Assembly (NCBI GenBank): GCA_949825065.1 | Contig: OX463844.1 | Coordinates: 32,651,414-32,715,413, forward strand | Direction of reading: 5' to 3' | From: Odontocerum albicorne | Lineage: Eukaryota > Arthropoda > Insecta > Trichoptera > Odontoceridae | Length of the DNA: 64,000 nucleotides | Shown: in pieces, positions 11,164 to 23,442 of the stretch | Numbering within the stretch: the first letter of the stretch is position 1 | How the letters are laid out: the number at the start of each line of letters is the position of its first letter | Notes under the pieces: model-generated | Seen by the model: only the letters and a program-made list of their open reading frames with translations | The model's database searches: none | Told to the model about the DNA's origin: nothing | Translations under genes and position numbers: made by a program

Positions 11164-11203
11164 CATCACCAATTCAGATATGTATATATCTGAATTGGTG
11201 ATG
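11164..11203. repeat. Perfect 18-bp-arm palindrome
   Basis: The arm 11164-11181 (catcaccaattcagatat) pairs without mismatch with 11186-11203 across a 4-base loop (gtat). It directly abuts the 3' end of a SINE2 copy, so one arm may be SINE or target sequence duplicated in inverted orientation. Confidence 0.8.
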
Positions 11204-12913
11204 GGAATGAATGGAACTTGATTACTAAATTAATATGTTCGTCCCCGTGTGTCACTTTGCTTCTCCTAATGCAATGATTGTGTTATGTGAAATTTGTGAA
11301 CATCCAATACGTATTCCAAATTTTAACTTGATTGAGAAATATACTAGAAATAATAAAATAATAGACACAGAGCAGCAGAAAAAAAGGAAGGGTGGAGGAT
11401 GGACAAGCAATCTTCAATTTGTATAGCATTCTAAAGGTATATTTTGAGGACATTCTGAAAAGTGCAAGCAATCTTATGTTCCTTCAAGTGTGAAGCCTTC
11501 CAGCACTTCAGTAAGTCCGTTCCAATCTCCGTTAAAGAAAACTAGTTATTGGACAAGAATTAGATATTTTGAGTAAGCATTTAAAAAATGCTTTTAATTG
11601 CATTAATCGCTTTGTAAAACAGATATTTCGCCGAAACAGAAAATTGATAATGTTTAAACTTATTTTATGGATAAGTAAATTAAATAAATTATCATAGTAA
11701 AATCATTAATTCAGATTATATGATATATTCTTGTTTATCCACTTTCAATTGTGTTTACTTTTTAACAAAATCAATTACTTTTTATTTTTGTTTAAGGTTT
11801 TAGAATCCTTTCCTTATTTAAACCGGAACTAAAAAGGTCTCCAAAGTACACACTTATTTGTACTCTTAGGAATATATAAAATACTTCATCCGTTAACCCA
11901 GTTCCTTTGTATGAAACGTGTTTTGAGTGAGAGGCTTTTGCGTACACCTTCAGCGGTTATTTACATACAAATTCTCAGTGAAACCCATATTTACTCAATA
12001 TTTTGACATGTTTGCTACTCCCTAATATTGTGATAAGGTCTTGCGCGTCAATTTAAACGCTAATGAAACAGCGTCGTCTTTGAAGTATTATTTTTTCACG
12101 AAATATTCAAGTATGAAATTTTTGCTGACTTATTTTTTTTATTTTATGGTTTTTTTAAAGTGGATAACTAAATATTTAAACATTTATCAACACATCGAAG
12201 ATTTTCTGCACCGTTATTCAGTTTGTTTATTACCGAACCCGCCTACTCTTTTAGCGTTCTGCTTTTTCTTTCAAATTTCAGTGAAAAACTTGTCTGAAAA
12301 ATATTTTTACATTCGGTTTTTTTACCAAAAGAGAAATGAACATTTTCTAGTTAGTTTGTTTTCAACACATTCTGTGCCGGAAGTAAAAGTGATTTAAAAG
12401 GTCTTTTAGGCAACTTGTTACATTTTCCATTCCGAAGTGTTTACCCGTTTTAATTTTGAATTTCCCGTTTTTTATTCCCGTGTTGACAAACCTTAGTCAC
12501 GTTGGCTTGTTAAAATTCTTTTATCATTGTATAAATTGTTTCTTAGTTTTATTTGTGATATATTTCTTACAGTTGGGCTTATATGATATATAATATTGAA
12601 TTTATTTCAGGAAGTGAATTTGTGTCAGCATTTTTTTTTTAATTTTCGTAAAAATCTGCGGTTTATTTAATCCGTTAAAAAGCAAAATTAATTATTTCCA
12701 TTATTAACTTAGGTGGAGATGTACAATTTTTATTTGACGATATGAATATTAAGCATTTCGGTATTTTTCGTTTAAATATCCACTATTTAAGCAATAATGA
12801 TCACAACTATTTTTTACCATTTTGAAATGTTTAACGAAACGAAAAATGCTTTATAATGGTTTTGTGTCGAATATACGAGTATATTTTTTAATAAATAATT
12901 GATCTTTGAAATA
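11204..12913. other. A+T-rich DNA, no gene seen
   Basis: The longest open frame (12041-12397, 118 codons) is dominated by Phe, Tyr, Leu and Lys, as expected of random A+T-rich DNA, and matches no family I know. Nothing else was seen. Confidence 0.55.
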
Positions 12914-13205
12914 GAAGACCACCAAGGCGTAATTTGTAAGTCGCTTGTCTTCCATACGTGGGTTTCAGATTCCATCCCCGACGGTAACCGAAAAAAATAT
13001 TTTAAAAACCCCAGTCTAGTAAAAGAGTTTGTCTGGAACAATACTCATAACACATGTTAGTGTTCTTGCATGCGGGGAAGTATTGCCAACATATGAGATG
13101 ACGAACTGCAAAGTGCGTGCTTACTAAAGTAGCTCTAAGCCCTGAGGTTCGATGTACGGAGTTGAAAACAATATAGTCTCCCGACCACGCTCTTCTATAT
13201 CAAAG
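12914..13205 (+). mobile_element. SINE2: tRNA-derived SINE
   Basis: Head: 'aaggcgtaatttgtaag' and 'gcttgtcttcca', then a B-box-like 'cagattccatccc'. Downstream are 'agtctagtaaaagagtttg', 'tctggaaca', 'tattgccaa' and the terminal 'tagtctcccgaccacgctct', all shared in the same order with the copy at 33455-33705. Confidence 0.75.
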
Positions 13206-13744
13206 TTACTATATGAAGTCATTAAAAAAGCTTTGAAAACATATAAGTGATTTAATATACCACACACAAAGGATTAAATAATATTTGTTCAATAAATTCA
13301 ATAAGTCTAACAACTGTAGAATCCTTTTTCATAGATTAGAGTCTCCATATACAATATATGTATATGTCCATTCGACATTTATATTTTCGTTCATGAAGCT
13401 ATACTGAATTGAAAATGTAAATGTAATAAGGATCCAACTCCCATTTTACCTGTTTTGGATAAATAAGAAAATATGGTAACGTTTTTTATCAGCTTGTCTG
13501 GAATAAAAATATCGATACAGGAATTTAACCAAAAAATACATTCTATATTTTACTGGCTTAATATTTTCAAACACATGTGATAAAGGTGCGCTTATTTCAT
13601 ATTGCAAATAAATAAATGAATGTATTGGGAATTGTTTTTTTGCCTGTAAAGTACAAATATTCTTTTAAACACTACGTTTTAAGAAAAAAAAGGTTTTTTC
13701 TTCAATAGGTAGTTTTATTTTGTATAAATAGATTTGTATATTTA
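13206..13744. other. No gene seen
   Basis: A+T-rich with no recognisable feature. The long minus-strand frame that begins at 14247 and runs into this region is the shadow of an RTE-A relic. Confidence 0.5.
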
Positions 13745-14145
13745 TACTTTGGAACACCAATAAGAATACATGGGGGTACTAACATATGTATGGCAGAATA
13801 CGGAATGAAGTGATACGAGATAAGTGTGAACTTAAGGTTGATGTATTGAGTAAAATGAAGAAAACCACTTTGAGTTGGTTTGGGCACATGGAAGGATGAA
13901 TGAAGATGTCTAACAAAACACATATACAGTGCAAATATGAATGCAAGGGGTGATAAAGGAAGACAAATGAAGTATGATTGGATCATGCGCACGATATTTT
14001 GAAAGAAAGAAACGTTAGTCAGAGAAATCGTAGTAGTTGTATGCGAAGTTGTATGGATATTGAAAGGCGAAAGATGTGTGTCGTGATAGGAAAGTCTGGG
14101 TCTATCTCCTTTCTGTTTCCCCCGATAGGGAGACGGCGTGATGGT
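13745..14145 (+). mobile_element. RTE-A LINE, 3'-terminal relic
   Basis: Broken plus-strand frames give MYGRIRNEVIRDKCELKVDV-like sequence, then a SWFGHMEG motif, then a C-terminal region with repeated Lys/Arg and a C-M-D-like end. The 3' end ('ctatctcctttctg', 'ccccgatagggag', 'cggcgtgatggtatg') is the same as in 25704-25992 and 63035-63260. No reverse transcriptase remains and there are several frameshifts. Confidence 0.7.
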
Positions 14146-15190
14146 ATGCATATATGCAACACCAACATTTGTGTGTTTCGAACTAGTTTTTTGTTTATTT
14201 TCTATGAAATTAAGACATGGATGCCAAGGAAAGGGAAATATTTGCATGTTGTCTTTGATATGTGGTTTTAAAATAGATAAATATAGACTTAGGATGTCGG
14301 TAGTGACTGTAAGCGTTGAGGCAAGGCGAGTAAGAGAGTGGTGTTCAGCAAGATGGATTAACTAACCGAAGAGATGACTAGTTCATCATTGGGTGCTTCA
14401 ATCATCATGGCTCAGCACCGGGAGTTGTGACGACGAATCCTCAGCTTAGTTTCAGACCATCAGGAAATAACGACGCTTGCCCATGAACAACTTGATCAAA
14501 AAGAAGTTTTATTTTTAAGTTTGAAATAATATTTCTAATTATTCAAGATGTGTCCGTGTTCCAAAATGCCTGTTGGCAAAACGCCTGTATTCTAACCCCG
14601 GGGCATGAGTTGGATTACTGTTGGAGCCCATATTAAAAAAAAAGTTAAAAAAAAATAAAATGAATATAGGTTAATTGATGGCAAAATAGTATGTACATAT
14701 AAAACTGTAATACTCGTACAATACAATTTGTATTAGTATAGTTATCTTGAATAATTGAAATGGTCATTATTGTCAATTTTATCTTTACTTCCCCTTTTTA
14801 TTTAGGGGTCGAGTTGCAGGGGTACTGGGATACTCCTCCAGATGAATCTGTCATCTCAGAAACGGTCTACTAGTTCAGTTGAAGTGTATCTTTGCACGGT
14901 TATTTTATCGGGTACTTTTCGAGATAAAATAAAATAAGTCATGAGTTCATGCCAAGTTCAATCGACCTTTAAATGTGAAATTTGCATCAACTTGAAATAA
15001 ACGTTAATTTTTGTTTGTTTTTTAGTGTCATTATTTTTATTATTTTCCTATATATTTGATGTTGTAGTAATAGTCGATCTCCGTTATCCGTTTGAACTTG
15101 AATATGAATATCGTTTTCACACAGACTTATTTATTAATATATTATAGTTTCTGTATAAATATATTTTATTTTATTCTGCTTAACTTGTTA
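14146..15190. other. No confident feature
   Basis: Contains two slightly G+C-richer patches (about 14380-14480 and 14800-14880) with no open frame or second copy in the window that would identify them. Confidence 0.4.
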
Positions 15191-15250
15191 AGTACAATAT
15201 AGTGCATTCATGTACACTATAGTGCATTCAGGTACAATATAGTGAGTTTA
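15191..15250. repeat. Three copies of a 20-bp tandem repeat
   Basis: The unit 'agtacaatatagtgcattca' is followed by two diverged copies in register (15211 and 15231). It is a short non-coding minisatellite. Confidence 0.8.
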
Positions 15251-16782
15251 AGATTATAAAACTCATTATTTTTATTAATGTTTTAAAAGGTCATAATAAA
15301 ATTATTACTAATTTGTATTTATTCTTTTTAGAAATCAAGCAGTTGTGCAGTTCAAGTGCTGAATTTCTGTGCTTAAAGGTACCAGTCAGAAAAAAGGTCA
15401 TGTTTCTCAGAATATACGAAATGTAAATATTATATTGTAAAAAACATATGTGAAAATGTATATGTTACGGCGGAAGTGAATTGTATTGTACAATGAATGG
15501 AAACTATTAATTTTAAATAAACACCTTCACTAAAGTAATCAGTGAATGTGGAATAAATTGTTCGTTTGTAAATAATAAATCCATATTCATGAGTGATTGT
15601 GATTGTATACCCTCAGTTTGTAAATCTTGACTAATTGGGATTGGGAAAGTAAAATTTAAAAAGCAATACTAAAAAAACCTTTTATTAACGTTTTTTTATT
15701 TAATACAGAAAGTCAAAAGGATATGATATTTCAACGTGCATAAAGTGTCATTCTTGCATTTGCATTTCAAAGTCTCGCATTTCAAAGTACAGGAACCGCA
15801 GCTACGCATGGATGTTCATATTCTAGAATGTTCATTAACGACGAACATATACTTTCGCTAGTTAATATGTACAGTTAATACTGTAGTACACATCCAAGTA
15901 AATGTGTACATTTAATAGTAAAACATAGCTTACGTTCCCTGACCATGCGCTACCACTGTATCATAATATACAGTAAATAAAAATAATGTTACTAGTGCCG
16001 AGCAATTTTCTTCAGAAATTCATAATAGCATGTTTTTAATTCGATCTCACTTACTTATTTCAAGTATAAAATACGATTTAATAAATCCTTTCTTCTTATC
16101 AATATAAAAACACTAATACTCGTCTTACGAATGCTCAGAATGCTCGCTCTTCCGGTTAATAAGTAAGTGAACCAAACTGAGTCCAAAACGAATGTGCCAA
16201 TATGTTACATCGGGTATATTGCGCGGGAATTGTTGGCCGGGTATACTGCGCTTTACCCCACACTGTTTCTGGCATTGATGTACACGATCAAATTTATTAT
16301 GTCATTGTTTTCAACGTAGTTCGATTAAACTCCATACCATCTGCTGTAACGATAACTGTCAGGTTAATTCTGAAAAGCGGGTTTAAATTACTTAACTTTG
16401 ACATACAAATGTTACTTGTTTGATCTCGCTGTAACAAATATTTTATGGTTCCTTATTTTAACAGGGACAATTTGATTGCTTTGCTAATATTTTGTTCTTC
16501 ATTATGAGTTTGCGATTATATAAACAAAGCTCTAGGGGCCGATAACGTACCCCCAGATCCGGATTTAGACTGTTTAAATGTTTTGTTTTCTCGCTTCTGT
16601 TTGTACATACAGAATAACTGTTATGGCTTTTTGGTGTTGATAATAATCAGTTTTGTAGACTCATATTATGGACATTATGTGGACTCACTATAGTTAAGTG
16701 AACTTAACTATACTCTTGTCCTTTTCTTTACAAAACAAACAAGATTTTTACAAACGATTTGTTTACAAAGGTTATAATAATA
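15251..16782. other. No gene seen
   Basis: A+T-rich; the open frame at 16202-16423 has no recognisable content. A 'catttcaaagt' duplication lies near 15760-15790. Confidence 0.5.
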
Positions 16783-16850
16783 AAAGGACAATTTATAAGG
16801 ACAACTTGAATACCGATCCGAGAGCAGACTCTGGACTCAATCCCGTTATA
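16783..16850 (+). repeat. Repeat-G fragment
   Basis: The order AATAATAA, 'aatttata', 'cgagagcagactct' recurs at 62045-62120 (plus) and 44595-44700 (minus). A short A/T trinucleotide run beside a conserved segment suggests the 3' end of an unidentified retroelement. It is too short to classify. Confidence 0.3.
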
Positions 16851-17351
16851 ATTGATAAATTAAAACAATAATAACCTAAGATTAATGTATTTCTAAGTTG
16901 AGTGTTAGGATAGCAAGGAGGTTTTTAGATTAAGTACTTCCTCGTATCTCGTATGTTAAGAAAACATATTTGGTAAGAGAAACGCAGAAAACTTATCAAG
17001 GGAAGACAAACTACAAAGAAATCTTTGCAGATGTGATAGTAACACATTTGGCTAAATGTGAAGTGTAGTGTATGTGTGTAGTGTTCATATGTAATCATAC
17101 ATTTTAATAAGACCCCACAAAAAGGGATGTATTTGAGCGCTTTCTACAGATGCACTGTCACCCATATCTCTTATACGAAGAGATAAATTTGTACCATTCT
17201 ACGCTACAGAACCAGCAACGTCAAAGGCCTGTCCTAATATTCCATCCTATTGAATCGATTCGATTCTTATTTATTCAATGAAGACAAAATCGACCTCAAA
17301 GTTTTACTCCTCAAGATTAATTTAATTTATAATTATTCAGTATACGAGTAA
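16851..17351. other. No gene seen
   Basis: No recognisable frame, RNA gene or repeat copy. Confidence 0.45.
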
Positions 17352-17585
17352 TACGACTTCCGTGACCTAATTGGTAAGACGCTTGTCTTCCAGGGGGTTG
17401 CGGATGCGATTCTCGTTAGTACTCAATTTTTTTTAAATGTTCCAGTCTGGTTTTCACAATAATCTAACATACATTTCTCTATAACATATTTCTGGTGGAT
17501 TAGTAGAGATTTCTCTGAGCAATATACCCGCCAGTTTGTACTTTATACAACAGCAGTGTAAAACAATACAATGTAATAATAAAAT
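17352..17585 (+). mobile_element. SINE1: tRNA-derived SINE
   Basis: A very clear head: 'cgacttccgtgacctaattg' then 'gtaagacgcttgtcttcca', with a B-box-like 'gcggatgcgattct'. The 3' part has 'ggtggattagtagagat', 'gagcaatatacccgccag' and 'ttgtactttatacaac', the segment shared with the CR1-type LINE. It ends in an A-rich tail. Confidence 0.8.
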
Positions 17586-17929
17586 AACGGGTTTTCAACC
17601 TTTTTAAATGTGTGAAATAACCATAAGAAGTGTAGCGATACGTGTTTTTTAATTTATATACGAGTATATAGTTAACCTTACCGCAGTTAAAATATTACAC
17701 CTATCTTTTTGTTTTCTTTCTTCGGTCTTGCTCTTCTTCTTCGCTCTTCATTTATTTTGGACGTATGTATGTATTTCGTAAGTTTTTCTTTCCTAGAGTA
17801 GTGGTTCTCTTTATTAACAAAGTTAAGGGTTTTCTAGCATTTTTACATTTAATACTAACTTGTATTCTACGGTTCGCATTTCCGATAAATTATGTAATTT
17901 TTCAATGGTGTATTGTGGGATGGTAAAAA
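17586..17929. other. No gene seen
   Basis: A+T-rich spacer with one TACGAGTA motif near 17660; no other feature. Confidence 0.45.
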
Positions 17930-18112
17930 TAAAAAAAATCTGTGGAAATGTATTTGCCTTGCGTAGAATATCCGGTATTACAATGTATGATAGAAAGAGA
18001 AAGACTCGAATGATGGATAACTGTAAGCTATGGATATTATAAGTAGAATTATAAAATGGTACCTTGAGACGGTTTGGCCACATGTGACATAGAAAAACTT
18101 TCGAAAGTAATA
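17930..18112 (+). mobile_element. RTE-A-like LINE relic, left half (split by mariner)
   Basis: Plus-strand translation includes SGITMYDRKRKTRMMDN and, near the mariner junction, RRFGHM, matching the order MYDRLRN...WFGHVERM in the other RTE-A copies. The relic breaks at the TA target of the mariner (18111-18112) and resumes at 19032. Confidence 0.6.
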
Positions 18113-19029
18113 CTACCTTGATCAAAAAGTTTTAGGACTTTATTCATAAAATCGAAAATACAAGTGTATTCATCAAAATCGATATGGTCTCCTTCAAAGT
18201 ACTCCCCATCGACTGCAACGCACTTACGCCAGCGCTCGATCCAATCCTCGAAACACCGCTGGTACTCAATTTTCGGTATGTTCATCAGAGCCGTCTTCGA
18301 TTTTTTCATGACATCCTCTCGGGTGCTGTAACGCGTTCCGCGAAGCAGTTTTTTAAGTCGGTTGAACAGGAAAAAGTCGCAGGGAGCCAGATCAGGTGAT
18401 TTCAAAGGCTGCTGGATAGTAGTCGTGTTGTTTTTGCTCAAAAACTCATGGAAATCATGTCTTTCGCGATTTCAACGCGGTTCTTTTTTTGCATCAAATT
18501 GAGGTCTTTCGGCACCAGTTTTGCAGCGACACGTCTGAGGCTCAAATCACTAACCAAAATATCTTGAGCGGATCAATATTCAAGTCCTCTGCCAGCTCTT
18601 TGATGGTCAATTTGCGGTTTTCGGCCAACATTTCTTTGATTTTATCGATGTTTTCATCGGTTTTCGACTGTCACTGCGTTCGTCCTCCTCAACCGACTCA
18701 AGACCACTTCTGAAGCGTTTGTGCCACCAAAAAACACTTCTCCAACATTTCCAAGGTCTGTGAACCGTTAAATCCGTTTTTCACACAAAGTTTAATGCAA
18801 ACTCGTTGATGCACAGTTGATGCCATTTTCAAACTTGTAAAAAATCGAAAACACGCACAAAGGTAGATGTAATCAGTACAGCGTAACTTTTACAAATGTC
18901 AAGCTATGACTGAAATTTGGAGGGAAGTGTCAATGATAGATGTGAAAACCTAACAAAACAAAATAATTCCAATCGGGTGACTGACAGCGCCACACGGTGA
19001 CCGGTCTTAAAACTTTTTGATCAAGGTAG
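18113..19029 (-). mobile_element. Internally deleted mariner transposon
   Basis: The ends form inverted repeats of about 27 bases (left 'ctaccttgatcaaaaagttt', right in the opposite sense the same, with one mismatch shortly inside). Both ends abut TA. The 917-base element is shorter than the usual ~1.3 kb. The transposase reads on the minus strand from ATG at 18826. It retains the N-terminal DNA-binding part and the C-terminal part but has lost the central region with the first two catalytic aspartates. It inserted into an RTE-A relic, so it is younger than that relic. Confidence 0.92.
18132..18826 (-). pseudogene. Mariner transposase, internally deleted
   Basis: Start MASTVHQRVCIKLCVKNGF is a typical mariner N-terminus. 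Next come a helix-turn-helix region with the TDENIDKIKE-like linker, ENRKLTIKELAEDLNI and a RRVAAKLVPKDLN block. The frame then jumps, across the deletion, to SPDLAPCDFFLF, which carries the third catalytic aspartate, and runs through RLKKLLRGTRYSTREDV, CFEDWIERWRKCV and GEYFEGD. At least two further frameshifts interrupt the N-terminal half. About 120-140 codons between the two halves are gone, including the HDN block. Not functional. Confidence 0.9.
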
Positions 19030-19031
19030 TA

Positions 19032-19265
19032 TGTTTTGAATTAACGGAGAGGGAGGAAGATGTAGAGTGAGGAAAGAGTGGAAGGAGATAGTTACATAAA
19101 TTATAACTTAAGAAAGGTTAGAAGTATGATAAACAAAGAGCACGTATATCGAGACGTATAGATGTAGCAGAGGCAAAAACTGCGTGGATAGAAAATCTAG
19201 GATATCTGTCCTCTGTTTCTATTCTAGAAGAGACATACATGGTGCGATGTAATGTATGAATATAT
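19032..19265 (+). mobile_element. RTE-A-like LINE relic, right half
   Basis: Continues the relic interrupted by the mariner: 'ggagagggaggaagatgtag' (Gly/Arg-rich), 'agagtggaaggagatagtta', and the 3' terminal 'tatctgtcctctgtttctat', as in the copies at 25704 and 42560. The frame is badly broken. Confidence 0.55.
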
Positions 19266-19418
19266 TTTTCGAGATTATCAGAGTAAACCTGTATTTAGGA
19301 ATAATATCTATGAGTATAATCCGCAAATAATTCATTCATTAGTATTGAAAAAATCGTGATAATATATCAGCTTTATTATGAACAGTTCGTTAGCTATAGT
19401 TTATCATTATTTTTGTAT

Positions 19419-19434
19419 CCTAACCTAACCTAAC
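19419..19434. repeat. Short interstitial CCTAA run
   Basis: 'cctaacctaacctaac' is three units of CCTAA, the complement of the insect telomere repeat TTAGG. So short an array is common inside insect genomes and does not indicate a telomere. Confidence 0.5.
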
Positions 19435-19984
19435 GGATTTCAATGCTGCAAAAATGTTTTTTTTAATTTGCTCAATCTCAGCAACACATATGCAACATTC
19501 CCGTGAACAATCTTCAATATGATTTAGTTCTGATCAAAGAAAATTCATTGTTTGTTATTTTTTCCGGCTTATTATTCTTACAAATAAATTGTTGAAATTT
19601 CGTATTACATTCCTTTAGTTTTCTCATATAACGTTTTGCCTTCTTTATCCTATTCAGTATCTAATTATCAAACTGGTAATTTTTCTCTCGCATTCACTAT
19701 ATACAAATATCTTACATTTTCCCTTGAAACATTTCTATGCGTAAAAGTATGCAAGATGATGATGTAATCTCTCTTTTAATCTTTTTAATTTATATGGAGA
19801 ATAAATTATGAGGAGATAACTTGAAAGCTGGGACGGAAATATTGCCATAGACAGAAAAAAAACCTCAAATTTGAGTGTGCTTGTGACATTTCACTGATTG
19901 TCACGCCAGAAGAAAAAATAGCCTCGCTTCTTCACAAGAGCAAACTTTTGGGATTTGAAATGAAAACCTCTAAAACCTAACAAG
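19435..19984. other. No gene seen
   Basis: A+T-rich spacer without recognisable content. Confidence 0.45.
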
Positions 19985-20280
19985 TGGTAAAGCTAGAAAT
20001 TATATGAAGAGCAGAAGAATCAGCGTACGACAAGTTCTTCATTTCTTAGGACACATGATGACCCGTCTGCGCCGAAGGTGACAGTTTCGAAGGCCTTATG
20101 GTCACTGGAGGCTTGGAAAGACGCCGCATAAGAGGAATACCACCGTTGAACCAAGTAAAATATACAACAAGGCTATCCTTAACCGCTGCTCTCCGAAGTA
20201 TAGTGTGTAGAGATGGATGAAGAGAAATCTTCAACGGCAACCATAACGACATGACAGAGAAGAAAACATTTTTCCCATAT
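19985..20280 (+). mobile_element. LINE-E C-terminal relic
   Basis: Broken plus-strand frames give RRISVRQVLHFLGHMMTR, then a Gly/Arg-rich segment, then RWMKRNLQRQP-like sequence. It is the tail of the LINE protein family also seen, longer and clearer, at 45066-45615. These tails follow the reverse transcriptase domain in insect non-LTR retrotransposons. No catalytic motif is left. Confidence 0.55.
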
Positions 20281-21235
20281 GTCTCATGCTAATTTAAAAT
20301 ATGATCTTTTTTTTTGGAAATATGGTATTCGTCAATTTCATTACGAAGTAATGTTTTATAAGTTAGCCGTACTCCTGTGAATCATTAAATAAATGTCATT
20401 TTATCTTTTTAGCGAATATTGAAAATGATGAAATGATGAAAAATTGTTGCTGAGATCAACATATACGAGTATTAGAATATTGAAAGTTTTGTTCTAAATA
20501 ATAAATATTTTTCTGGTATTTATTATATAGTTTACTTTTCTTTTATATTTTACAGTGGTTTAGGTCTAATCCAAGTTACATTACGTTACTGTGGCAAAGA
20601 TGAGCTCGTATACAATCCAGATTAATACCAACTTGACATAGTTACATTCATTTTGAATCTAAGCTTAGTCTTTCAAATTAATAAATCTTTGGTAAACGCG
20701 CATAAACCGCCTTGTTCATGCTTCTGTTACTTTGAAATGTTTGCATACTTTTCACTCGCTTTCTGCAAGAAATGAAATATGAAATTCAATTAACTCCCAA
20801 GCCTTATCACAGCATAAAATCAAATATTCAAATATTGCATTAAATTTTCTAAGATGGCGCTGTGACGTGATACCAGTAAAGATCGTTGATATTGGATTGT
20901 AAATTCGTTTAAACTTCTGACGTTAAAGTAAGAATTGAAAAAGTTGACGATTGTATTGGAGCGTCGAAAATAAGTTCAAAAACTTGTTTTTATGTTGTTT
21001 ATGATTAAACGGATTCGTAAATTTTTTATCTTTTCAGTTGATTTTTTTTCTTATCGTAGTAATTTAACCTGAAATACAGGGAGTTCATAACAGAAAACAT
21101 TTATTTTTTCCAATAAAATCAACCTTTTTTTGACTTTGAGGAAATTTGAGATCTTTTGTTTTTTGCCTAGAAAATCTTAACGAGGCTGAGTTGAGGATTT
21201 CTTAATAGTCAACAATATTCGACAGTTTATTTTTA
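20281..21235. other. No gene seen
   Basis: A+T-rich with no recognisable frame; one TACGAGTA motif near 20463. Confidence 0.5.
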
Positions 21236-21415
21236 CACAAGTCAGGAGTACAATGTGTTTGTGAAAGAGGTAGACTGAGAAAAACGCGGCTGGATCAAGT
21301 GAACCAAGTTTTGAAAGATAGTAAGCTGAGAAGTATGAATAATATAATATTGTTCGCATGTTTATCGCACATAGTGGAGTGTGAAACAAAGTGTCGCGTC
21401 CAAAAATATTAATCA
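21236..21415 (+). mobile_element. RTE-B LINE, 3'-terminal fragment
   Basis: 'caagtcaggagtacaatgtg', 'gaaagaggtagactgagaaa' and 'acgcggctggatcaagtgaa' match 35207-35270 in the same order, followed by 'agtttgaataata'-like and 'gaatgtgaa'-like shared pieces. It encodes remnants of the Arg/Lys-rich C-terminus of an RTE-like LINE. Confidence 0.6.
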
Positions 21416-23440
21416 CAGCTATCCACCTTTGAAATAATCGATGGTAAATAGTATGAAGTGTATTTCGCAAAATAACATAATTAATAATTTCCTAAGTGTA
21501 TATAAAGGTCAAAAGTAGTCAGTAACATGGATGGATCGAGACACAAATTTAAAAACAAATATATGGATTGCGTTGCAAAAAAAATGGGAGCCATTGCCTT
21601 ATGTCACTGGGCCATGATGATGCTGGTATATCTTTCCTTTTGTTTGCCTACATCTTGTGGTTTAAGGTGATGCTGATAAAATATCACAAATTCCTTTTTT
21701 CAAGTGTCTTGAGTAATTTTGTTGGCGTCCTGCCTAGGTTTGATAGCGAAACCCATTAAACGTGTGTTTTCGTTCAAGGGATTTTGTGTTCTCAACAAAA
21801 CTTATTAGCGTTTGCTTCTCCGGACCATGGTGTAAATGGTGTCTATAAAATTACATTCTGTACCTCAAGCATATGTAAGAGAGGGTTTCCTGTCCCACTA
21901 CTCCTCAAGTCCTCAGTCTTTAGAACACACGGCTAACTAAGGAATATGCGGTATATGATGCTAAATACCACATTTTAATTGCTTTCGTTTTTTGCATCGC
22001 TGATTTTTTCGCTGTCCGTGTTTATGAACCATTTATGTAAATAAAGTTTATCATAGTCTTTACTAGCAGTTTTTTTAATATATTTATTTAAATAAGATAT
22101 TTTTTTAAATAAGACTCCTGATGAACCGTCCTTAGGATTTCCTCCAGGACTGTTTTGTTGGTCACTCAACGTCCTTAAAATAAATACAGCACCACGGAAC
22201 TAGATCGGTCACAGTTTTGAAGGAAATGAAGTGCCAGGCTGTGAAGCGATCTGGAGCGAGGGTTTTTATGGCAGCTTTGTGTTTCAAACTGAATGTACAG
22301 GATGATAATGAAAATAAAAAATTGAATTTTCTCAGCGAATACATTTAAACGTTTCGTTTTTTTTATCCAAGTTCAGGAGACGCATAACGTGATGCTTATT
22401 GAGTGCAGTAAAGAGGTTTCGGAAGATCATGGTTGCTGTAATGGGGATGAGTGGTGGAGTGTAGCCTTGGCGCAATTTTTGCTCTCAATTACACTCGATC
22501 AATACAAGCTCTGCAAGACAAAATTTCGGTCTCACACTGTGTAATTATGATGGTGGTGTGGATTGGGCTCTGAAACGTGCGTTTATTTTTTATAATTTTG
22601 TGTTTATTATATTGCATAATTTACTTAAACATTTTTTTATCGTTCTGCGTTGATAGCTAACACGTGTGATTGTACTCAATATGTTTTAAAATTACTTTGC
22701 CATCATTTGTATTGTTAGTTAACGTTATTACCCAACTCAATACAGGTTGTTGCCTAGTGAGCTGGGTTATGAACATTTCTATAGTGTAATGCTTTTGTAA
22801 ATTGAGAAGTTAACAAAAAAATGTAATGTATGTTATGTATATTAATTAGATTTGAATTTAAATTTAAATAAATAAAGCATGGATTAACCTCACAAATACA
22901 ACTGATTTTATTTAAAAAAAAACTTTTCATTTAGTTCTTAATCAGTTTTCAGTTGAAACAGAGAAATACTCTATGGATTGTTAAGAATTCCAACAGTTTA
23001 TGAAATTTTTCTCCAAAAGATAAATACAGCAAAGTTGGTATCAAATACTCGTGAATTAAAAGAATGTTGAAGAGTTCAAGAAAAAATATTTCACTGGAAA
23101 GAATTTTCGTGAAAGAATGAAAAAAAAAACAAAAACAAAAAAGACCTCTTGAAAAAGATATCAAAGAATTTTTTGACGTAACCTGATGCTATGGACTGTT
23201 TATGTAAACACTAACCTGGAAATCTCAGAAGCGAAAAAGAATCACTTAGTAAGACGTGCTAAACAGGTATTTTGTTTTTGCAAAGAAGTTTAGGATTGTT
23301 GACAAATTTAAAAAAAGCGATGTCAAAATGTCTTACTAGTGTCTATTTTTTCTAGTGTATTTTTTTATCTATTATACAAGGCAATTCAAGAAGGCTACTT
23401 TAGTGCTTTGAAAAAATGGAGAATGAGTCTTTTAACGCAT
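21416..23440. other. No gene seen
   Basis: The open frames here are short and unrecognised. A somewhat G+C-richer block (about 22360-22580) has no second copy in the window and no open frame. Confidence 0.5.
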
Positions 23441-23442
23441 TT

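Noticed and set aside
12041..12397. 118-codon plus-strand open frame, one of the longest in the window outside transposons
   Set aside because: Composition is Phe/Tyr/Leu/Lys-rich as expected from random A+T-rich sequence. There is no domain, no splice signals and no repeat copy.
13702..14247. 181-codon minus-strand open frame
   Set aside because: It lies opposite an RTE-A LINE relic (13745-14145 plus) whose coding blocks are recognisable. The minus frame is its shadow.
19419..19434. CCTAA run as telomeric sequence
   Set aside because: Only three units; such runs are common inside insect chromosomes.
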